From NCBI RefSeq assembly GCF_965284335.1, contig NZ_OZ260076.1: 64,000 nucleotides of DNA; one strand, written 5' to 3'. Shown piece after piece: positions 59,278 to 64,000 of this stretch. Origin of the DNA: Tabrizicola_A sp965284335. GTDB taxonomy: Bacteria > Pseudomonadota > Alphaproteobacteria > Rhodobacterales > Rhodobacteraceae. The position numbers and the translations under genes were made by a program. Position 1 is the first letter of the stretch, and each line of letters starts with the position of its first letter. Under the pieces are notes generated by a model. The model was not told the DNA's origin. It saw only the letters and a list, made by a program, of their open reading frames with translations, and ran no database searches.

Positions 59278-60492
59278 TCACGCTTGATTGACAGTCGCCT
59301 CAGCGCTTGCCGCCTTGGACTTTTGCGCCGATTTGCGCTGCTTTTCGGTGGCCGATTTCAACTGCCCACAGGCCGCCATGATATCCTCACCGCGCGGAGT
59401 GCGGATGGGGGTCGCAAAGCCGGCGTGGTACAGGATGTCGGCAAAGGCATGGATGCGGTTGCCGGATGAGCGTTTGTAAGGCGCGCCGGGCCATTCGTTA
59501 AACGGGATCAGGTTCACCTTGGCCGGGATGCCCTCAAGCAGTTTGACCAGCCGATGCGCGTCTTCCTTGGTGTCATTCACCCCGTCCAGCATCACATATT
59601 CAAAGGTGATCCGTTCCGAGTTCGACAGGTTCGGATAGTCTTTCAGGGCCGCCAGCAGGGTCTCGATATTCCATTTCTTGTTGATTGGCACCAGCACATC
59701 GCGCACCGCGTCAGTGGTGGCGTGGAACGAGACCGCCAAAAGGCAGCCGATCTCGGTCGCCGTGCGAGCGATTTCGGGGACGACGCCCGAGGTGGACAAA
59801 GTGATGCGGCGACGGCCCAGCGCGATGCCTTCGTTATCCATCACAACCTTCATCGCGTCGCGGACGTTTTCAAAGTTGTAAAGCGGCTCGCCCATGCCCA
59901 TCAGAACGATGTTCGAAACCAGCCGCACCTCTTCCTTGGGGGCGCCGGGCACCGGCCATTCGTCCAGATCGTCGCGCGCCAGCATCACCTGACCGACAAT
60001 CTCGGCTGCGGTCAGGTTGCGCACCAGTTTCTGCGTGCCGGTGTGGCAGAAGGAACAGGTCAGCGTGCAACCCACTTGGGATGAGATGCATAGCGTGCCC
60101 CGGTCTGTTTCAGGGATATAGACGACCTCCACCTCATGCCCGCCGTCAATCCGCACCAGATATTTGCGTGTGCCATCGGTCGAGATTTGCCGGGTCACGA
60201 CCTGCGGCACCTCCAGCACGAAATGCTCGGCCAACAGCGCGCGATAATCCTTGGCAAGGTTGGTCATGCGGTCAAAGTCGCGCACGCCCCAATGGTAAAC
60301 CCATTGCCAAACTTGGCCAACCCGCATCTTGGCCTGCTTTTCCGGCGTGCCCGCAGCGATCAACGCGGCGCGCATCTGGTCGCGCGTCATGCCGACAAGG
60401 TTCAGCTTGCCCCCTTGGGCCAGTTTGCGCGGCAAGGTCAGAACATCTTGGGTGATGGGCGCAGAGGTCTGTGGCGCGGTCGCGTCGGTCAT
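59278..60492 (-). CDS. rlmN: 23S rRNA (adenine-2503-C2)-methyltransferase RlmN
   Basis: RlmN methylates A2503 of 23S rRNA and A37 of certain tRNAs by radical-SAM chemistry. The 404-residue protein shows the CxxxCxxC motif in VGCTLTCSFCHTGTQKL, and GMGEPLYNFENV, STSGVVPEIAR, AVSFHATTDAVRDVLVPINKKWN for SAM and substrate contacts. NLIPFNEWPGAPYKRSS and the FATPIRTPRGEDIMAACGQL tail bring the second catalytic cysteine. Length is normal with an alphaproteobacterial N-terminal extension. It stands alone. Confidence 0.97.
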   Translation of the reverse strand: MTDATAPQTSAPITQDVLTLPRKLAQGGKLNLVGMTRDQMRAALIAAGTPEKQAKMRVGQVWQWVYHWGVRDFDRMTNLAKDYRALLAEHFVLEVPQVVTRQISTDGTRKYLVRIDGGHEVEVVYIPETDRGTLCISSQVGCTLTCSFCHTGTQKLVRNLTAAEIVGQVMLARDDLDEWPVPGAPKEEVRLVSNIVLMGMGEPLYNFENVRDAMKVVMDNEGIALGRRRITLSTSGVVPEIARTATEIGCLLAVSFHATTDAVRDVLVPINKKWNIETLLAALKDYPNLSNSERITFEYVMLDGVNDTKEDAHRLVKLLEGIPAKVNLIPFNEWPGAPYKRSSGNRIHAFADILYHAGFATPIRTPRGEDIMAACGQLKSATEKQRKSAQKSKAASAEATVNQA

Positions 60493-60542
60493 GGGTCAAG
60501 TCCGTAAGGGAATAAGCCAAGGCTTATAGGGGATTCGGTGGC

Positions 60543-60576
60543 AAAACAAAAGCGCCCCAACCTTGCGGCGGGGCGC
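60543..60576 (-). terminator. Terminator after IalB-family gene
   Basis: GCGCCCC (60552-60558) and GGGGCGC (60570-60576) form a perfect 7-bp stem with an 11-nt loop. On the minus strand a TTTTGTTTT tract follows it. It ends the IalB-family transcript 22 bp after the stop. Confidence 0.85.
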
Positions 60577-60597
60577 CTGATACTTCGGGTCTTAAAA

Positions 60598-61131
60598 TCA
60601 GCTACAGCGCTTTCCAGCCTCTTCCATCGAGGCGGTGAACCCGCGCAGCGAGAAGGTATCGACCGTCTGCGTCCCACGACCCGAACGCGCCGTCAAAACA
60701 GCCGTGGTGCCCTTTTTCAAAGCCGCCAAAATGGCCGCATCATCTTCTTTTGTGCCCGGCCAAGCCCATTCGCCATCGGTGATCAACTCATAGCGCGTGC
60801 CGTCAACGTCCATCCTGACGGTCGACCCCCCTGCAAAGGGATAGCCACCAGAGAACGAGATTTCACCCGCAACACCGCTGCGGAAGGTGACGAACAGTAA
60901 AACCTCGCCCCGGCGCACCTGAACGGGCTGGCCATCGCGGGTGTTTACGCTTTCCTTGGGGCTAGAGACGCCCCAGCATTCCTTGGGGTTTTCTTCGACG
61001 AACACGCTCCAATCGGTCATGGTCGCGACGCGATTGGTCGATTCCTGAGCAACCGCCGCTGTCGTGGCGAACATGCCAGTACCGAAACCAACTGTCGCCA
61101 CCAACACGGCGCGGGTCATCCAGCTTGCCAT
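60598..61131 (-). CDS. Invasion-associated locus B (IalB) family protein
   Basis: From ATG 61131 (GGAGG upstream) the product has 177 residues with a signal peptide MASWMTRAVLVATVGFGTGMF ending near AVAQ. The secreted domain has DWSVFVEENPKECWGVSSPKESV, a pair of cysteines (the second near the C-terminal EAGKRCS), and GGSTVRMDVDGTRYELITDGEWAWP. IalB proteins are found across alphaproteobacteria; the name derives from Bartonella, but free-living species also have them. They are periplasmic or surface proteins of unclear function. A terminator follows. Confidence 0.88.
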   Translation of the reverse strand: MASWMTRAVLVATVGFGTGMFATTAAVAQESTNRVATMTDWSVFVEENPKECWGVSSPKESVNTRDGQPVQVRRGEVLLFVTFRSGVAGEISFSGGYPFAGGSTVRMDVDGTRYELITDGEWAWPGTKEDDAAILAALKKGTTAVLTARSGRGTQTVDTFSLRGFTASMEEAGKRCS

Positions 61132-61304
61132 ATGTCTCACAGCCTCCAAGCTGCAGTTTGCCTCTGCCCTGCCAAGACCGCTTGATCTTGCGGTTTTTCC
61201 TGTGGCGTGGGGCGGTTTCACTCGATATCCCATGCATAACCAAAATGACCAATCCGCGAAAGCCCCTTGGGCATAAAATCGCGCATCCGTGACGGGAGAG
61301 ACTG

Positions 61305-62300
61305 ATGGGCAAGCCAACTGCAATGGTGGAATTGTGGCGCGGGGGGCTTTTGGAAAGCACCCATCAGGGTCATGCGGTTGTGGTCGATGACACGGGCCAG
61401 ATCGTCGAGGCCTGGGGCGATCCGGGGCGGATCATCTTTCCGCGATCCTCCTGCAAGATGATCCAGGCGCTGCCTTTGGTGGAAAGCGGGGCGGCGGATG
61501 CCTTTGGCCTGACGCCGGTGCAGCTGGCGCTGTCTTGTGCAAGCCATCAGGGCGCGGCGCTGCATGTGAATGCCGCGCGCGACTGGCTGGCGGGGATTGG
61601 TTTGGGCGAGCCGGACCTGCGCTGCGGCAGCCATGAGCCCTATGACAAGGCCGAGCGCGACCGGCTGATCTGCGGCCATGAGGGGCCCTGCCAGTTGCAC
61701 AACAACTGTTCGGGCAAACATTCGGGGTTTCTGACCGCCAACAAGCATCTGAAGGGCGGGCCGGAATATGTCGAGATCGACCATCCGCTGCAAAAGGCCA
61801 TTCGCGCCGCGACCGAGGAGGTGACGGACGAAACCGTGGCGGGCTATGGCATTGACGGCTGTTCGGCCCCGAATTTCGCCATGTCGGTGGCGGGTCTGGC
61901 CCGCGCCATGGCAAAATTTGCCAAGGCTGGGGCGGGGGGTTCGGTGCGCGAGCGTGCGATGCAGCGGCTGCGCGACGCGATGGCGGCGCATCCCGAATAT
62001 GTGGCGGGCGAGGGGCGGTCTTGCACCGAACTGATGCGCGCCATAGGGGGCCGGGTGGCGATCAAGACCGGGGCCGAGGCGGTGTTCATCGCCATGATCC
62101 CCGAGAGAAAGCTGGGCCTTGCCTTGAAGATCGAGGATGGCAATTCGCGGGCATCCGAGGCCGCGCTGGTCGCGATCTTGACGCGGCTGGGCGTGTTGGA
62201 CGCCGCGCATCCGATGGCGCAAAAGCGTCTGCCTGCGCCGCAGACCAATTGCCGGGGCCTGACGGTGGGGGAATTGCGGCTGGCGCAAGGGTTTCTCTGA
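61305..62300 (+). CDS. Asparaginase family II (AsnA-like, PF06089) protein
   Basis: The 331-residue protein belongs to the Rhizobium-type asparaginase II family, which is unrelated to the common type I/II enzymes. Recognisable blocks are GRIIFPRSSCKMIQALPLVESGAAD, LSCASHQGAALHV, LHNNCSGKHSGFL and GIDGCSAPNFAMSV. The SxxK-like serine/lysine pair and the conserved cysteines suggest a serine-type active site related to beta-lactamase folds. It is expected to convert L-asparagine to aspartate and ammonia. A GGGAGAG site precedes ATG 61305. It is divergent from the IalB-family gene with about 170 bp between. Confidence 0.92.
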   Translation: MGKPTAMVELWRGGLLESTHQGHAVVVDDTGQIVEAWGDPGRIIFPRSSCKMIQALPLVESGAADAFGLTPVQLALSCASHQGAALHVNAARDWLAGIGLGEPDLRCGSHEPYDKAERDRLICGHEGPCQLHNNCSGKHSGFLTANKHLKGGPEYVEIDHPLQKAIRAATEEVTDETVAGYGIDGCSAPNFAMSVAGLARAMAKFAKAGAGGSVRERAMQRLRDAMAAHPEYVAGEGRSCTELMRAIGGRVAIKTGAEAVFIAMIPERKLGLALKIEDGNSRASEAALVAILTRLGVLDAAHPMAQKRLPAPQTNCRGLTVGELRLAQGFL

Positions 62301-62362
62301 TCCCTTGCAGGCTTGAGTCCCCGCAGACTTGATTCAGGGTCGGGTTGGGTTACACTTTCGCC

Positions 62363-62695
62363 ATGAACGCCCCGACGCCCATTCCGCAGCCCATCGCCGA
62401 TGTGGTCAGCTTTGACCGCCGGGAGCTTTCCACCATCCTGTCGCTCTATGGCCGGATGGTCGCCAGCGGCGACTGGCGCGATTATGCGATGGATTTTCGG
62501 CCCGACGTGGCGGTGTTTTCGGTGTTTCGCCGGGCGGCCGAGGTGCCGCTTTATCGGATCGAAAAGCGCCCGGCCTTGCGGGCGCGGCAGGGCATGTATG
62601 TTGTCTGTGGCGGCGAGGGGCAGGTGCTGCGCCGGGGCCATGATCTGGCCGCCGCCCTGCGCGTGCTGGAAAAGCCCCTGCGGCCGATCGACTGA
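62363..62695 (+). CDS. DUF2794 family protein
   Basis: From ATG 62363 the product has 110 residues. It contains VSFDRRELSTILSLYGRMVASGDWRDYAMDFRPDVAVFSVFRRAAEVPLYRIEK, the DUF2794 core found only in alphaproteobacteria. Function is unknown. It follows the asparaginase gene by 62 bp and may be co-transcribed; the 3' end faces the NlpC/P60 gene. No membrane segment is visible. Confidence 0.9.
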   Translation: MNAPTPIPQPIADVVSFDRRELSTILSLYGRMVASGDWRDYAMDFRPDVAVFSVFRRAAEVPLYRIEKRPALRARQGMYVVCGGEGQVLRRGHDLAAALRVLEKPLRPID

Positions 62696-62704
62696 ACGCT
62701 GGGG

Positions 62705-63526
62705 TTACAGCACGCGGCGGCGGTGGGTGACCGGTCCGCCACCTTGGACCGCGATACGGGTGATGCAGGCGGCGGTGTTCTCATGCGCGACCGACATCGA
62801 ATGGCCGTTGGCGTGGATCAGGCGCTGGTCATCGACGATGATCGCGACATGGCCTTTCCAGAAGATCAGATCGCCCCGGCTAAGGGGGGCATCGGCGGGG
62901 ATGTCCTGCCCGGCCCCCTGTTGCAGGTCGCTGTCGCCGGGCAGGGGGATGCCGCAAGCGGCATAGGCCAGTTGCACAAGCCCCGAGCAATCCAACCCCG
63001 CGCGGGAATTGCCGCCCCAGAGATAGGGGGTGTGCAAAAGGCTTTCGGCCACGGCGACCGGATCGGCGAGATGCTGGCCCAAGGGCAGGAGGTGGCAGGC
63101 GGGCAGAAAGCCTTGGGTGGTTTCGGCCCAATTGCCGTGGCTCGCGGTAATGGCCACCTCTGCGCCGAGCGATAGCGCGCTGATCTCGGGCGCCTGAACC
63201 TTGGGTTCGGGGTAAAGATGGGTGCCGGGGGTGGCGACCCAATGGGTGGGCGTTGGCCCCCGGGACAGCGCCGTATCGGGCAGCCAGCCGCAATAGCCGT
63301 CTTTGGCGGCAAAGCCGAAGGCGTGGCCTTCATGGCGGTCAATCACGGTAAAGGCCGCGCCGAGAAGAAGCTGGCGTTCGCGCGGGCCGTTTGGCGTGCG
63401 CAAGAGGTCGACCACCGGCTGCGCCACCCGCATAGGCGTGCCTTCGGTAAAGACCGGCACCTCGATGCGGCCCTTGAGCGAGACATGGGCAATGCGGGGG
63501 GTGGCAGGGGTGAGGCGGCGGTCCAT
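62705..63526 (-). CDS. NlpC/P60-family cell-wall peptidase (C40)
   Basis: The 273-residue protein has a roughly 140-residue N-terminal SH3-like region (VAQPVVDLLRTPNGPRERQLLLGAAFTVIDRHEGHAFGFA and a second such module). The peptidase follows: catalytic cysteine in AGLDCSGLVQLAYAACGIPLPGDSDLQ, histidine in WKGHVAIIVDDQ, and the polar third residue in LIHANGHSMSV. These enzymes cleave the D-gamma-glutamyl-meso-DAP bond of peptidoglycan peptides. No signal peptide is seen, so it may act on imported muropeptides in the cytoplasm. Upstream lies the aminopeptidase gene, 48 bp away on the same strand, which would fit peptide recycling. Confidence 0.92.
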   Translation of the reverse strand: MDRRLTPATPRIAHVSLKGRIEVPVFTEGTPMRVAQPVVDLLRTPNGPRERQLLLGAAFTVIDRHEGHAFGFAAKDGYCGWLPDTALSRGPTPTHWVATPGTHLYPEPKVQAPEISALSLGAEVAITASHGNWAETTQGFLPACHLLPLGQHLADPVAVAESLLHTPYLWGGNSRAGLDCSGLVQLAYAACGIPLPGDSDLQQGAGQDIPADAPLSRGDLIFWKGHVAIIVDDQRLIHANGHSMSVAHENTAACITRIAVQGGGPVTHRRRVL

Positions 63527-63573
63527 TCTGTCTCCCTATGCTCGTCGTCGGCCTTTGGCCGCTCCTTGCAGGC

Positions 63574-64000
63574 TTAGCCGGAAAGGCCAAGGATCGCAGG
63601 CAGCGCGCCCAGCACGGCGCGCGCGCCTTGGCCTGCGCCGCCCTTGGGCCGGGCGGGCAGATCGGCGGGGCTGTGGCCGTAGATGTCGAAATGCAGGTAA
63701 CGCGGGCCTTCGACAAAGCGGCGCAGGAAGAGGGCGGCGGTGACCGACCCCGCAAAGCCCCATCCCGGCGCGTTATCCAGATCGGCGATGCCGGGTTCGA
63801 TGATATGTTCATAGGGCGTCCAGAAGGGCAGGCGCCAGACCGGATCGAAGCCCGCTTTTGCGCCCGACTCCAGCGCCTGAACCATGTCCTCATCATCGCA
63901 GTAATAGGGGGCAAGGTCGGGGCCCACGGCGATGCGCGCAGCGCCGGTCAGCGTGGCCATTGAAATCACCGCGTCGGTCGGGCTCTCGCAGGCATAGGCC
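63574..64000 (-). CDS. Leucyl aminopeptidase family (M17) protein, partial
   Basis: The C-terminal 141 or so residues lie in this window; the N-terminus runs off the right edge. Visible are AVISMATLTGAARIAVGPDLAPYYCDDED, the M17 block after the metal-binding NTDAEGR motif (which would lie beyond the edge). RLPFWTPYEHIIEPGIADLDNAPGWGFAGSVTAALFLRRFV and YLHFDIYGHSPADLP, close to the second substrate site, follow. M17 enzymes are di-metal exopeptidases that release N-terminal residues. The NlpC/P60 gene follows on the same strand, so they probably form one transcript for peptide turnover. Confidence 0.85.
   Translation of the reverse strand, partial: AYACESPTDAVISMATLTGAARIAVGPDLAPYYCDDEDMVQALESGAKAGFDPVWRLPFWTPYEHIIEPGIADLDNAPGWGFAGSVTAALFLRRFVEGPRYLHFDIYGHSPADLPARPKGGAGQGARAVLGALPAILGLSG

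Noticed and set aside
1..64000. tRNA, rRNA, CRISPR array, insertion sequence or prophage
   Set aside because: Looked for cloverleaf-like arms, direct-repeat arrays and transposase or integrase motifs; none seen in any region.

Overview
The window reads as chromosomal DNA from an alphaproteobacterium of the Rhodobacterales (Rhodobacteraceae-like). The evidence is a ccoNOQP-ccoGHIS set with TTGAy-N4-rTCAA FnrL-type boxes, a DUF1013 (TrcR) protein, DUF2794, DUF1285 and IalB-family proteins, a Hint-domain protein and high GC. The genus cannot be fixed from the sequence alone. No rRNA, tRNA, CRISPR array, transposase, integrase or phage gene was seen.

Layout. 1-860: 3' part of a thioredoxin-fold co-chaperone gene (CnoX/YbbN type). 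1009-13492: an envelope polysaccharide region with an SGNH hydrolase, three glycosyltransferases, a flippase, the complete dTDP-L-rhamnose pathway (rfbCBDA, overlapping genes), an ExoY-type initiating sugar transferase, a chain-length protein and its partner ATPase. No polymerase gene is visible. 13564-14256: DUF599 membrane protein. 14369-18548: glycolate oxidase operon glcD-glcE-small membrane protein-glcF. 18572-27940 (minus strand): ccoS, ccoI, ccoH and ccoG, then ccoP, ccoQ, ccoO and ccoN, i.e. the cbb3 oxidase and its assembly genes. They are split by a LysR regulator and a small plus-strand gene that ends in a structured RNA region and a strong terminator. FnrL-type boxes lie upstream of ccoG and between ccoN and a divergent universal stress protein.

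29091-32990: a secreted subtilase with P-domain and RTX repeats, TrcR, and an RNase T2. 32987-39742 (minus): a tightly overlapping MoxR ATPase / DUF58 / BatA-DUF4159 / large membrane protein operon. 39774-41177: DUF1285 and a hydroxypyruvate-isomerase-like protein. 41205-45274: lysine/diaminopimelate genes dapE and dapD with a GNAT acetyltransferase, a Hint-domain protein and an unknown 120-residue protein. 45371-46195: LOG-family protein.

46241-56733 is the most unusual block. It holds a receiver-like protein lacking the canonical phosphorylation residues, two paralogous NarL-type response regulators, and three different membrane or soluble hybrid histidine kinases, one carrying an HPt domain. 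AT-rich control regions separate them. It looks like a dedicated multi-kinase phosphorelay that I cannot match to a named system. 56850-64000: a CPA2 antiporter lacking the usual TrkA domain, fatty acid desaturase, RlmN, IalB-family protein, an asparaginase-II family protein, DUF2794, an NlpC/P60 peptidase and the 3' part of an M17 aminopeptidase gene.
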